A DNA stretch of 64,000 bases from Novipirellula caenicola (lineage in GTDB: Bacteria > Planctomycetota > Planctomycetia > Pirellulales > Pirellulaceae). Position 1 is the stretch's first letter, and each line of letters starts with the position of its first letter. The notes beneath the pieces were generated by a model. The model saw only the letters and a list, made by a program, of their open reading frames with translations. It was not told the DNA's origin and searched no databases. Below, one piece after another: positions 1-9,533 of the stretch. The translations under genes were made by a program, and so were the position numbers. The stretch covers positions 992,001 to 1,056,000 of the forward strand of contig NZ_BAABRO010000001.1 in assembly GCF_039545035.1 (NCBI RefSeq), written 5' to 3'.

Positions 1-255
1 ATCCGCACCGCAGCAACGCTGTTTGGCAGCAGCGAGCATACCGACGCGAGGCGTGAATCGATTCAGTGGTGGGACCGTTTGGCAGCCGGGTTGCCGGTTG
101 GCAGCGACGATTGGCACCAGGCAAAGATCGAGTCCATTCGAGCGATCAAGCAGCTCGGTGACGCCGAACAAGCCCAACAGCGAGCACGCTACATCCTGCT
201 GACGCGTCCCCCGACCGCTCCGGACCTTCGCCGCCAATACCAAGATCTTCAATAG
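1..255 (+). CDS. C-terminal end of an unidentified protein (partial)
   Basis: An open frame runs from base 1 and ends at the TAG at 253-255, giving the last 84 residues of a protein that begins outside the window. The fragment is helical-looking and rich in Ala, Gln and Arg, as in TPR-type or peptidase-associated C-termini, but it shows no motif I can name. Its last bases overlap the convergent gene at 249-926 by 7 bp. Codon use matches the surrounding GC-rich genes. The function is unknown; only the reading frame and its end are supported. Confidence 0.6.
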   Translation: MRTAATLFGSSEHTDARRESIQWWDRLAAGLPVGSDDWHQAKIESIRAIKQLGDAEQAQQRARYILLTRPPTAPDLRRQYQDLQ

Positions 256-926
256 CGAAACTCGCCTAATTGCAGGTGGGACCGTTGCGGAGCGGGACTC
301 ATCCGGTTGCGACGAGTCAATTGCGAAACCTCTACTCGCGTCGCTTGTTCTCTGTGCCTTTTCGCCTCCCATTCCAGCACTGGTGGCGTGCCATTTTCAA
401 CTGAGATGCTGCGTGCTCTTGCATCTCGTATCTTGGGCGAGATCGGCAACAGTGCAACTAATTGATCCAAGTCAATTGAAGACGGCACCCCCAGCACGAG
501 TGTGCGCAATCGATCTCGTTGGCGATAACGCACCTTTAGCCGTATCCGGTCCTCGCGATGGACATACAACTGGGTTGCGACGAATTGGTCCGCTTTGATC
601 ACGAGCCCCGTTTGACCATGTGTTTTTTGCAGTCGATCAGGTCGCAACGTGACGTTCGGAGGGATTGCGGCAAGTAGTCCAAACTGGCACGCAAGCAACA
701 CCAGTATCATCGGTAACGCGGCAAACACCGTCCACAGATTGGGAATCACCAATGCCGGAAGCGCAATTTTGAGTCCTCCAATAATCACGGCGCAAGAAAC
801 GAAGGTGCCAATAAAAATGTTTGTTATTGCATGACGATTTAGAAGGCAGCTGCGTAACGATTGCCAAAGCTGCGGTACAAATGCCCAGCGTGGAACCCAC
901 CAGGTGATCTTCGACGTGCCACTCAT
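249..926 (-). CDS. small two-span membrane protein, unknown function
   Basis: A 225-residue protein. Residues about 35-57 and 63-88 are hydrophobic and form a likely transmembrane hairpin. They are followed by a soluble, Arg-rich half with beta-strand character (about 90-225). This layout resembles planctomycete proteins with two N-terminal spans and a cytoplasmic PH-like domain, but I cannot confirm the family. It faces the partial gene at 1-255 tail to tail. Its upstream side is the 130-bp tandem array, so any promoter lies either in the 75-bp gap at 927-1000 or inside the array. No catalytic motif is visible. Confidence 0.55.
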   Translation of the reverse strand: MSGTSKITWWVPRWAFVPQLWQSLRSCLLNRHAITNIFIGTFVSCAVIIGGLKIALPALVIPNLWTVFAALPMILVLLACQFGLLAAIPPNVTLRPDRLQKTHGQTGLVIKADQFVATQLYVHREDRIRLKVRYRQRDRLRTLVLGVPSSIDLDQLVALLPISPKIRDARARSISVENGTPPVLEWEAKRHREQATRVEVSQLTRRNRMSPAPQRSHLQLGEFRY

Positions 927-1000
927 CCCCTAACTCCCACTAAAAAGTGCTGACATCAATCCAGGGCACGAAATGAGTGGTAGCGGGGGCGCTGATTTAG

Positions 1001-2831
1001 AAAACCATTGTCAGTCAGCTTTCCAAGCGGATACCGCCGGCGGTGAACGTGACGTTTTTCTGGGGACCGCGGATACTCTCGCCGCGGCGATCACACCTCA
1101 ATCACGCTAACGGCTTGGAAAGCCGTGCGACAATCCATTGTCGGTCAGCTTTCCAAGCTGAAACCGCCGGCGGTGAATGTGACGTTTTTTGGGGGACTGC
1201 GAATACTCTCGCCGCGGCGATCACACCTTAGGCGCGCTAACGGCTTGGAAAGCCGTGCGACAATCCATTGTCGGTCAGCTTTCCAAGCTGAAACCGCCGG
1301 CGGTGAATGTGACGTTTTTTTGGGGACTGCGGATACTCTCGCCGCGGCGATCACACCTCAGGCACGCTAACGGCTTGGAAAGCCGTGCGACAATTTTTTG
1401 TCGGTCAGCTTTCCAAGCTGACACTGCTGGCGGTGGACGCGACGTTTTTTTGGGACCGCGGATACTCTCGTCGCAGCGATCACACCCCCAGGCACGCTGA
1501 CGGCTTGGAAAGCCGTGCGACAATGCATTGTCGGTCAGCTTTCCAAGCGGATACCGCTGGCGGTGAACGTGACGTTTTTTGGGGGACTGCGGATACTCTT
1601 GTCGCAGCGATCACACCCCAGCCACACTGACGGCTTGGAAAGCCGTGCGACAATCCATGGTCGGTCAGCTTTCCAAGCGGATACCGTTGGCGATGGACGT
1701 GACGTTTTTTTGGGGACTGCGGATACTCTTGTCGCAGCGATCACACCTTAGGCGCGCTAACGGCTTGGAAAGCCGTGCGACATACCATTGTCGGTCAGCT
1801 TTCCAAGCTGAAACCGCTGGCGGTGAACGCGACGTTTTTTTGGGGACTGCGGATACTCTCGCCGCGGCGATCACACCTCAGGCACGCTAACGGCTTGGAA
1901 AGCCGTGCGACAAAGTATTGTCAGTCAGCTTTCCAAGTTGATACCGCGGTCGGTGGACGCGACGTTTTTTTGAAACCACGGATACTCTCGCCGCGGCGAT
2001 CACACCTCAGGCACGCTAACGGCTTGGAAAGCCGTGCGACAAACCATTGTCGGTCAGCTTTCCAAGCTGATACCGTTGTCGGTGGACGTGACGTTTTTTT
2101 CGAGACAGCGGATACTCTCGCGGCGGCGATCACACCCCAGCCACGCTAACGGCTTGGAAAGCCGTGCGACAAACCATTGTCGGTCAGCTTTCCAAACTGA
2201 AACCGCTGGCGGTGAACGTGACGTTTTTTGGGGACCGCGGATACTCTCGCCGCGACGATCACACCTCGGCCACGCTAACGGCTTGGAAAGCCGTGCGACA
2301 ATGTTTTGTCGGTCAGCTTTCCTAGCGGATACCGCTGGCGGTGAACTCGACGTTTTTCTGGGGACTGCGGATACTCTTGTCGCGGCGATCACACCTCAGG
2401 CACGCTGACGGCTTGGAAAGCCGTGCGACAATGCATTGTCGGTCAGCTTTCCAAGCTGATACCGTTGTCGGTGGACGTGACGTTTTTTGGAAACTGCGGA
2501 TGCTCTCGCCGCGGCGAACACACCTTAGGCGCGCTGACGGCTTGGAAAGCCGTGCGACAATCCATTGTCGGTCAGCTTTTCAAGCGGAGACCGCTGGCGG
2601 TGGACGTGACGTTTTTTGGGGACCGCGGATACTCTCGCAGCGGCGATCACACCCCAAGCCCGCTGACGGCTTGGAAAGCCGTGCGACAAACCATTGTCGG
2701 TCAGCTTTCCAAGCTGATACCGCGGTCGGTGGACGTGACGCTTTTTTGGAGACAGCGGATACTCTCGCGGCGGCGATCACACCCCAAGCCCGCTAACGGC
2801 TTGGAAAGCCGTGCGACAATGTTTTGTCGGT
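1001..2831. repeat. tandem array of about 14 units of 129-130 bp with nested stem-loops
   Basis: The landmark CGGCTTGGAAAGCCGTGCGA (allowing small variants) starts at 1111, 1241, 1371, 1501, 1631, 1761, 1891, 2020, 2150, 2279, 2409, 2538, 2667 and 2797, so the period is 129 or 130 bp. Each unit contains a perfect or near-perfect inverted repeat, GCTTGGAAAGC ... GCTTTCCAAGC (1113-1123 with 1148-1158). This encloses a second stem, GACAA-4 nt-TTGTC. Further on there is a small dyad ACCG-4 nt-CGGT, then a T-run of 5-8, then a GC palindrome near CGCCGCGGCG. The first unit is partial and the last is cut off just before 2837. Open frames cross the array only because 129 is divisible by 3; the 130-bp steps break them, so I treat the array as non-coding. 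Confidence 0.95.
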
Positions 2832-2836
2832 CTAGA

Positions 2837-3994
2837 CTAGGACGTCAGTGCCATGTCGACGACCTTGACGAGCTCTCGGCCGGTGCGGCGACGCGCCCAT
2901 TGCTTCAGCTCGAACTGCGCCGACCAAGCACTGTGGCACACCCTGGCCCACCATCGGGGCGCGACGACTCGTAACTGCAATAGCGGCGTCGGCTGGGCGC
3001 CAATGCGTGCTTTGTACGGCTCGTCGCCTCGCATGTACTCGACCCCACGAAGCCCTTGATCGTGCACGTATTTGAGCGTGTTCACCGCGAGAATTCGGCC
3101 GGGCTCGAGTTTGGATGCGTCCAGATCAAAGCCGCTGCTGTAGATGTACAGCAGATCGTCGGAAAGGATCCCCAACTCGCTGCCGATGATCCGACCGTCC
3201 AATCGCAGCACTGGCAGATACAAACGATCATTGCGGAACATCTCATGAGCCATCTGGATCACGAAATCACGGAGCCGTTTGTCGGCATAGGTTCCTGGTT
3301 CGCCCACGGCGTTCCAGCGGCGCTGATGCAGCTCGATCATCGCGCCGATGAACTCGTCCACCTGCTCGGTCGAATTCGCGACGACGCGTTCCATTCCTGG
3401 CGTTTTGTCCACCGCTTCGAGAAACCCTTTGGTCTTTTTGCGAGTCCGTTTGCTATGGTTGCTCAACTGTTGTTCCCACGATTCCGCGGCCTGCAATAGC
3501 CAGGTGCTCATACGTGATTGGGCATGAACGATCACTCCCGCCCGGGCAAGCGATGCAGAGAAGCATCGCATCACGGGATCCGCAGCGCTAACTCCATCGA
3601 GTTCGAGAAAATCCCAGCCACAAGCGTCCGTCGCAGCATGTTCACACAAAAATTGAACCATCGCATCGATAATGCTGTCGGCATCCGCGTCGTTGGGGTT
3701 CAAAAGGATCGAGGCAAAGTCAGTGCAAGCATTGTTGTCCCCGATAAAACGCAGCGTTCGTGGCGAAGCAAGGCTTCGACAAAGTGGCAAAATCCCGCGA
3801 ATCTGCTCCTGCGAGTCGCGGACGACCACCACGCTGGGCTCCAATGAATCGCCAAACTGGGCCCACCACGGTTTCAGCCAACTGGTTTGACGAAAGGGAA
3901 CTCCGCCGGAAAGCAAATTCCAGCTGCTGGGGTGATCGAACAGGGTGCTAACGCAGCGCAAACATTCGACTCGGTACATTATTGGGGCCATCAC
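2837..3994 (-). CDS. GNAT-superfamily acetyltransferase, BioF2/CelD-like
   Basis: A 385-residue protein with the layout of the BioF2-like (Acetyltransf_6, CelD/BcsL, FemAB-related) acyltransferases. It has an N-terminal substrate-side half with the FRQTSWLKPWW and RGILPL stretches, then a C-terminal GNAT fold. The GNAT half includes the basic helix RTRKKTKGFLE (about 184-194), the HQRRW helix (about 229-233) and the characteristic GVEYMRGDEPYKARIG ending (about 318-333). Family members are implicated in polysaccharide or envelope modification using acyl-CoA or aminoacyl donors; the substrate here is unknown. The start is ATG-ATG at 3994/3991. The stop codon lies only 5 bp from the last unit of the tandem array, so the array forms the 3' flank of this gene. 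Confidence 0.8.
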   Translation of the reverse strand: MMAPIMYRVECLRCVSTLFDHPSSWNLLSGGVPFRQTSWLKPWWAQFGDSLEPSVVVVRDSQEQIRGILPLCRSLASPRTLRFIGDNNACTDFASILLNPNDADADSIIDAMVQFLCEHAATDACGWDFLELDGVSAADPVMRCFSASLARAGVIVHAQSRMSTWLLQAAESWEQQLSNHSKRTRKKTKGFLEAVDKTPGMERVVANSTEQVDEFIGAMIELHQRRWNAVGEPGTYADKRLRDFVIQMAHEMFRNDRLYLPVLRLDGRIIGSELGILSDDLLYIYSSGFDLDASKLEPGRILAVNTLKYVHDQGLRGVEYMRGDEPYKARIGAQPTPLLQLRVVAPRWWARVCHSAWSAQFELKQWARRRTGRELVKVVDMALTS

Positions 3995-4230
3995 CGGGAA
4001 AATTTTCAGGGGGGATTCACCTGAAAATCTAGCCCCGAGGAAGGGTCGCGTACGGACGCAGCGCTAGGTTTCGCTTACAATGCAGCTTGCAAAAAAACGC
4101 CGAAGCTACGCAATCGTCACGATCGTTTTATTCGTCCTTTGCGCCGCTTCGCATCCGAATTTGCCTGCCGCATGCCCTACCTGATTCTCCTTCCCCCTGT
4201 TTTCTTCACCTTCATTGTTCTGGAAATCAA

Positions 4231-5550
4231 ATGACGTCATCCCAATGGTTTGTTGGTAAATTGCCGATTGCAATCTTGGTCGGACTCGGATTACCAGCCC
4301 TAGGCGTTGCCGAATCTCCGTCGTCTCAAGCAAGTGCAACGGCGAATCCGTCGTCTTGGGCCGAATTTCACGGCGTCAATGCTCACGGGTTTACCGCCGA
4401 CGGATCGCTTCCCTCGCAGTGGGACGAAAACGACTACGCATGGCGTCATGACACCGGCGATTACAACGTCGGGTCCCCGATCATTGCCAACGGGTTGGTG
4501 ATCTTTTTGACGTCGGATGTCAAGAAGCAAACGATCGCGGTCAGAGCATTGGACTTGAAAACCGGGCAATTGGCCTGGCAGCGTCCCTATCCGCATCACG
4601 TCAAACGTCTGCACTCGCGAAACACCGCCGCGTCCAGCACAGCCGCCGCCGACGCAACTCACATCTATTGTTCCTGGAGTGATCCTGAGCACACGATGCT
4701 GAAGTGTTTCGACTTTGATGGCAACGAGATCTGGTCGCGTGATTTTGGAACTTGGCAAAGCCAACACGGCTTTGGCACGTCGCCCCGGATCTTTGGTTCG
4801 CTGGTCATTCTGTTCAATTCGCAGCAAGGCGAACAATTAAGGCAAGACGAAACCCCGGGACAAAGTCGGATGATTGCGGTCGACCGCAATACCGGCGAAA
4901 CCGTTTGGGAAACCGCATTGAAAACCACTCGGACTTGCTACGGGGTGCCCGCCATTTTCCAAAGCGACGATGGCACGGCTCAAGTGATCGATGCCAACAC
5001 TGGTAACGGCATGTTTGGGCTGGACGCCACGACAGGCGAAATGCTGTGGAGTTTGCCGGTATTCGGTGCACGCTGCTGCAGCACCCCGTTAGTCGTAGGC
5101 GACTTGGCGATTGCGACTGCGGGCAGCGGAGGCGGCGGCAACCATCTTGTCGCGGTCCGTATCCCCAAGTCGAAAAACGAATCTCCCGAACAAGTTTACC
5201 GAATCGACCGAGGGTCGCCGTACGTGCCGACCCCCGCAAAGAAGGGCGACCGTTTGTTCATCGTCGACGACAAAGGGATCGCATCATGTGTGGATGTCAC
5301 GTCGGGCGAGACCCTTTGGAAAGAGCGAATTGGTGGAAATTTCGGAGCCTCGCCGATCATCGTCAATGACACCGTGTTGATCATCAGTTTGGACGGGAAA
5401 GCGACGCTGCTGCGAGCCAGCGACCAATTTGAAAAATTGGGACAAGTCGATTTGGGCGGTCCCGTGGGCGCCACGCCGGCCTATTCAAACGGACGGTTAC
5501 TGCTGCGAGTCGGCAATGAAATTCGCTGTTTAGCGACCGCTGGCAGCTAG
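4231..5550 (+). CDS. secreted PQQ-like (BamB-type) beta-propeller protein
   Basis: Of the possible starts I chose ATG 4231, because it gives a clean signal peptide (VGKLPIAILVGLGLPALGVA, cut near residue 27). An upstream ATG at 4087 would add 48 unlikely residues. The mature part of the 439-residue protein carries repeated blades with the PQQ-propeller signatures LDLKTGQLAWQ, VDRNTGETVWE, LDATTGEMLWS and VDVTSGETLWK. In planctomycetes such proteins are usually periplasmic scaffolds or quinoprotein-like proteins of unknown substrate. No cofactor ligand motif or transmembrane anchor is visible, so a scaffold or binding role is as likely as an enzyme. It is followed after 184 bp by larE on the same strand. 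Confidence 0.85.
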   Translation: MTSSQWFVGKLPIAILVGLGLPALGVAESPSSQASATANPSSWAEFHGVNAHGFTADGSLPSQWDENDYAWRHDTGDYNVGSPIIANGLVIFLTSDVKKQTIAVRALDLKTGQLAWQRPYPHHVKRLHSRNTAASSTAAADATHIYCSWSDPEHTMLKCFDFDGNEIWSRDFGTWQSQHGFGTSPRIFGSLVILFNSQQGEQLRQDETPGQSRMIAVDRNTGETVWETALKTTRTCYGVPAIFQSDDGTAQVIDANTGNGMFGLDATTGEMLWSLPVFGARCCSTPLVVGDLAIATAGSGGGGNHLVAVRIPKSKNESPEQVYRIDRGSPYVPTPAKKGDRLFIVDDKGIASCVDVTSGETLWKERIGGNFGASPIIVNDTVLIISLDGKATLLRASDQFEKLGQVDLGGPVGATPAYSNGRLLLRVGNEIRCLATAGS

Positions 5551-5734
5551 ATCGTGGTGCAAAAGGCGAATTTTCGCGTTCACCGTAGTGGACGAGGCAA
5601 CGAGTCCTTGCAGAATAGAGAGGCGGCTGGTTTAGTACGGCAGCGACGACAATTCATCCATCTCATTTTGGCCGGGGGGCTTGGCCTCGGCCGCGACAAT
5701 TTACTCTTCTTTTGCCCTGTACTGCCTTATCATC

Positions 5735-6568
5735 ATGTCCATCGTCTCATCCAACGCCGAGCGATTGATTGGGCGAATCGCTACGTTTCGCCGCGTCACC
5801 GTGGCGTTTTCCGGCGGGGTGGACAGCAGCGTGGTGGCGGCTGCGGCGATGCGGGCAGGGCTGGATTCGTTGCTGGCCGTGACCGCGAACTCACCCAGCG
5901 TACCGGAATGGCAACTGCAGTGGGCCGGCCGAATCGCCCAGCAGATCGGAATTGAACAACAGGTCGTTGCCACCGACGAAGCCAATCGTGAAGAGTACCT
6001 TCGCAACGACACTCGTCGCTGTTTTTATTGCAAAGAAACGCTGTACCGCACCCTCGCTCAATTGGCATCCCACGACCCCACGACCGTGTTGGTGTCGGGG
6101 ACCAACGCCGACGACCTTGGCGATTACCGTCCTGGGATCGAAGCAGGAAATCTTGCTGCCGTGCAAACGCCGCTAGCCGATCTTGGACTCGGCAAGCAAG
6201 ACGTTCGCGAGTTGGCTCGATTTTTTGGTCTCGAAAACGCCGAACTTCCGGCGTCCCCCTGTTTGGCCAGCCGCGTGGCGTACGGCGTCCCGGTGACTCC
6301 CGAACGCTTGCTGCGGGTCGAACGAGCCGAATCATGGCTGCGGGACCGCGGATTCAGCGATGTGCGGGTGCGAGTGCATCACGACGAACTGGCTCGCGTG
6401 GAAGTCCCTGCAACGGAACTTTCGCGTTTACTGAACAGCTCACTGGCAGCCCAATTAAACGAAACGCTGCGAACGATCGGCTTTCGATTTGTGACGATCG
6501 ATTTACAAGGCCTTGAATCCGGAAGCATGAATCGGGTGCTTGTTCGAATTGGAGAGAAAATTCATTGA
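5735..6568 (+). CDS. larE: LarE, ATP-dependent sacrificial sulfur transferase
   Basis: LarE works in making the nickel-pincer nucleotide cofactor of lactate racemase-type enzymes: it activates the pyridinium dicarboxylate nucleotide with ATP and donates sulfur. This 277-residue protein has the PP-loop SGGVDSS (26-32), the RRCFYCKETLY segment with Cys96 and Cys99, GTNADDLGDYRPG (122-134) and SPCLASR with Cys176. Three cysteines in this pattern are what is known for the iron-sulfur-cluster type of LarE that recycles sulfur, rather than the single-Cys sacrificial type. ATG 5735 was chosen because the longer frame (from 5681) only adds a hydrophobic tail not typical of the family. The stop overlaps the TTG start of the kinase gene by 4 bp. 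No larB, larC or larA is seen in the window. Confidence 0.9.
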   Translation: MSIVSSNAERLIGRIATFRRVTVAFSGGVDSSVVAAAAMRAGLDSLLAVTANSPSVPEWQLQWAGRIAQQIGIEQQVVATDEANREEYLRNDTRRCFYCKETLYRTLAQLASHDPTTVLVSGTNADDLGDYRPGIEAGNLAAVQTPLADLGLGKQDVRELARFFGLENAELPASPCLASRVAYGVPVTPERLLRVERAESWLRDRGFSDVRVRVHHDELARVEVPATELSRLLNSSLAAQLNETLRTIGFRFVTIDLQGLESGSMNRVLVRIGEKIH

Positions 6569-8118
6569 CTTCGGAAACGCCCCTGCCGACACCACCGGAT
6601 GAATCCGATTTGGCTTCGTCTAAATTGATTGGCTGCCGACTCGGCGACTATCAAATCTTGCGAAAACTTGGACGTGGCGGGATGGCCGACGTCTATTCGG
6701 CGCGTCATCTGACGCTTGGCCGTGACGTCGCGATCAAAATTTTGCGCAGCGATTTTGCGCGAGACAAAGATTACGTCACTCGGTTTCGCCGCGAAGCCAA
6801 GGCGGCGGCGAAATTGAATCACCCGAACATCGTCCAAGTCTATGATGTGGGAAGTGTCGATTCGTTTCATTACATCGCTCAAGAACTTGTCGATGGCGAG
6901 AATCTACGCAGCGTGCTTTCCAAACGCGGATCCTTGACGACGGACGAGGCCATCGATGTCATCGTTGGCGTTGCTTCGGCGCTCGAGGTTGCATCCGAGG
7001 CCTCGATCACGCATCGTGATATCAAGCCAGAAAACATCATGCGATCCGATCGCGGCATCGTTAAAGTTGCCGACTTTGGTTTGGCCCGGTTAGGATTGGA
7101 TGTCGATGCGACGCGAGGCGATTTGACGCAAGCCGGACTGACACTGGGCACCCCACGTTACATGAGCCCCGAACAGGTGCAAGGGCACACCGTCGATGTG
7201 CGAAGCGACCTGTACTCGCTTGGCGTCACCATGTACCACTTGCTCGCCGGCCGGCCCCCATTTGAAGCCGACGACCCGTTGGCGCTTGCGGTGATGCATC
7301 TGCACGAGACCCCGCAACCACTCGATCGGACTCGAGGGGCGCAAGACATTCCCGAGTGGCTTGTTGCGATCGTGATGAAATTGATTCGCAAACGGCCTCA
7401 GGACCGCTTCCAATCGGCCAGCGAATTGCTTGAATCGATCCGCTCGCAGGCATCCGACGCAGGTTTTTCCAGCGGCGTGACGGTCGGGACGGCGGCCGCG
7501 ACCATTCGCCTGCAACGCGTCACCGACGATGCACGTCGTCGTCGCAATCAACGTTTTCGGCATTACGCCGCGGTGATCCTGTTGCCTCTTCTTTGCACCG
7601 CCGCCGCGACGGCCGCGATGTTGTCGCAACCGGCGAAGAGCATCGGTCGTCTATTGCGTCCAGACCAAGTGCCGCAATCCAATTCGGTCCAGGAACAATA
7701 CCTGGTCGCGCTGACTCGCAATGACGAAGCCGGATGGATGGCCGTGGGTGAAAACTTTCCCCCCGACGCGAATTCGACCAACACTAGTTATTACGCGAAA
7801 AGCATGCTGCAGTTGGCTCGAATGATGGCCGGCGAAAATCGATGGAAACAGGCCGACGCGGTGCTTGAGCGGCTGAGCGCCGACCCCAGGATCGACCGGC
7901 TTTATCGCACACTGGCGTTGGCTCAGCGTTGTTTGGCGCTTGAACAGCTGAATGATTCGAAGCGGCTTGGTGAGGTGCGTACCCAATTGCAAGCCGCCTA
8001 TCGCGAACTCGAAACCAGCAATCGCGACGCGGTCTTGCTGGTAAATCGCTTGATTCCCGAAAAAGACCGTGTCAGGCTTGGGTTACAGCCCATCGTCAAC
8101 AGTCCCTCCAACAGCTAA
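6565..8118 (+). CDS. membrane-anchored Ser/Thr protein kinase (PknB-like)
   Basis: A 517-residue Hanks-type kinase. The glycine loop is GRGGMADV (36-43), the ATP lysine is K58 in VAIK, the catalytic loop is HRDIKPEN (150-157), the magnesium loop is DFG (170-172), and an SPE sequence (201-203) stands in for APE. All catalytic residues are present. A single transmembrane helix lies at about 333-353, after an Arg-rich stretch. It is followed by an extracytoplasmic, TPR-like helical domain of about 160 residues that could sense or bind a partner. The start is TTG at 6565, inside the larE stop (TTGA overlap), which implies translational coupling. Targets are unknown. Confidence 0.9.
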   Translation: MTSETPLPTPPDESDLASSKLIGCRLGDYQILRKLGRGGMADVYSARHLTLGRDVAIKILRSDFARDKDYVTRFRREAKAAAKLNHPNIVQVYDVGSVDSFHYIAQELVDGENLRSVLSKRGSLTTDEAIDVIVGVASALEVASEASITHRDIKPENIMRSDRGIVKVADFGLARLGLDVDATRGDLTQAGLTLGTPRYMSPEQVQGHTVDVRSDLYSLGVTMYHLLAGRPPFEADDPLALAVMHLHETPQPLDRTRGAQDIPEWLVAIVMKLIRKRPQDRFQSASELLESIRSQASDAGFSSGVTVGTAAATIRLQRVTDDARRRRNQRFRHYAAVILLPLLCTAAATAAMLSQPAKSIGRLLRPDQVPQSNSVQEQYLVALTRNDEAGWMAVGENFPPDANSTNTSYYAKSMLQLARMMAGENRWKQADAVLERLSADPRIDRLYRTLALAQRCLALEQLNDSKRLGEVRTQLQAAYRELETSNRDAVLLVNRLIPEKDRVRLGLQPIVNSPSNS

Positions 8119-8268
8119 AACGTGACGGAGACCGTGACAGGTGCGGCAGGACGGTCATATCGGGGCAAGGCGATTCCACGCACCGCTGCAACGTGTCGCC
8201 CGCCGGCACGAGCATGCAGCGTGCTACGATCCGAAGGATCCGACGAAACATTCAGTGAGGAGAGATTG

Positions 8269-9444
8269 ATGAGCTATACCGTGGGTTATTGCACCAATGT
8301 GCATGCAGGCATGGACTTGCCCGCCATTCGCCAAAATTTGCTTCAATACGCGGTGTCGGTGCAATCAAGTCTGCCGATTGACACGCCGCTTGGCGTGGGA
8401 TTGTGGTTGCCGGCACAAGCGGCCACCGAATGTTTCGAAGGCGGTGCGAAACCGCTGCGTCAATTCCTTGACGAACATCGGCTCGAAGCGTTTACGATCA
8501 ACGGATTCCCCTACGACAATTTCCACCAAGACGTGGTCAAACACCGTGTCTATCAACCGACATGGTGGGAAACAAGTCGATTGACTTACACCAAACAACT
8601 CGCCGTCATCCTGACCGAACTGCTGCCGCAATCCCAGACGGTGGGATCGATCAGCACGTTGCCGATTGGATGGGCCTCGGACAAAGTCACACCGGAACAC
8701 CTGGAAACGGCGGCCGAGAACCTACGTCAATTGGCCGAGTTTTTGGCGGCGCTCGAGGAACAAACCGGACGCCGCATCGTTGTGGCGATCGAGCCCGAAC
8801 CGGGATGCATTCTTCACACCAGTCAAGACATTGTCGATTGGTTTGACAAACACCTCGATAAACCTCTCCATCGTCGTCACATCACCGTTTGTCATGACGT
8901 GTGTCACGCGGCGGTCATGATGGAACGGCAAGCCGACGTGCTGCAACGCTACACAGCGGCGGGCATCACGATCGGAAAGGTGCAAGTCAGCAGCGCGATC
9001 GTGGCAGAGTGGGACGCCATGTCGCTCGGACGACGGCAAGAAGCAATTGAACAATTGAGCAAGTTTGCCGAGGATCGCTACTTGCATCAAACCGGACGGA
9101 TCACCGGCGATAACCAGTTCGAATTGACCGAAGATCTACCCACGCTGATTTCGCGGGCGCGTGGCGCAAGTGACCCCGCACGTGGTGACAAACGCTGGGT
9201 CGTCCATTTTCACGTCCCTATTTTCCTCGAGCGGTTCGGACATTTAACGACCAGCCAAGAGGAAGTGCGTGACTGCCTGCGAACCTTGCTCCGTAGCGAC
9301 ACGTCGATTGATTTTGTCGGCCACCTCGAAGTCGAAACGTATGCCTGGAGCGTGCTGCCGGACGCGATGCGAAAGCGAAGTCTGGCGGCCGACATCTCCG
9401 AAGAGATCCGCTGGTTGCGACGCGAGCTGATTGATTGTTTGTAA
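8269..9444 (+). CDS. eboE: EboE-like TIM-barrel protein (metabolite traffic)
   Basis: A 391-residue protein resembling EboE, the xylose-isomerase-like TIM-barrel member of the ebo gene set, which is linked to export of secondary-metabolite precursors such as scytonemin monomers. Supporting segments are the N-terminal [41 protein letters not shown] and the closing [13 protein letters not shown]. The His, Glu and Asp residues in these segments fit a metal site. ATG 8269 has a GAGGAGAG ribosome site 6 bp upstream; the frame is open further upstream but without a comparable site. Other ebo genes (eboA, B, C, D, F) are not adjacent. The real substrate is not known. Confidence 0.75.
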   Translation: MSYTVGYCTNVHAGMDLPAIRQNLLQYAVSVQSSLPIDTPLGVGLWLPAQAATECFEGGAKPLRQFLDEHRLEAFTINGFPYDNFHQDVVKHRVYQPTWWETSRLTYTKQLAVILTELLPQSQTVGSISTLPIGWASDKVTPEHLETAAENLRQLAEFLAALEEQTGRRIVVAIEPEPGCILHTSQDIVDWFDKHLDKPLHRRHITVCHDVCHAAVMMERQADVLQRYTAAGITIGKVQVSSAIVAEWDAMSLGRRQEAIEQLSKFAEDRYLHQTGRITGDNQFELTEDLPTLISRARGASDPARGDKRWVVHFHVPIFLERFGHLTTSQEEVRDCLRTLLRSDTSIDFVGHLEVETYAWSVLPDAMRKRSLAADISEEIRWLRRELIDCL

Positions 9445-9533
9445 GTTTCCGCAGTCGCGTTTCGGATTGTAATTCGAGCCGCACTGACAATGAACAAAGC
9501 CCCCATTCCCCCATTTTGAATGCTCCTCTGAAC

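Noticed and set aside
1001-2831. The array as a CRISPR or as an integron-like attC array
   Set aside because: The units are 130 bp, nearly identical along their whole length, with no variable spacers and no cas genes. There are no gene cassettes between units and no integrase nearby.
1043-2974. Many overlapping open frames of 60-180 codons across the tandem array, on both strands
   Set aside because: They share the repeat's 43-codon period only where the unit is 129 bp and shift frame at each 130-bp step. They have no ribosome sites and no conserved frame; they arise from the repeat.
5554-5955. Plus-strand frame between the propeller protein and larE
   Set aside because: It overlaps the first 200 bp of larE in another frame and has low-complexity Gly/Arg content typical of shadows.
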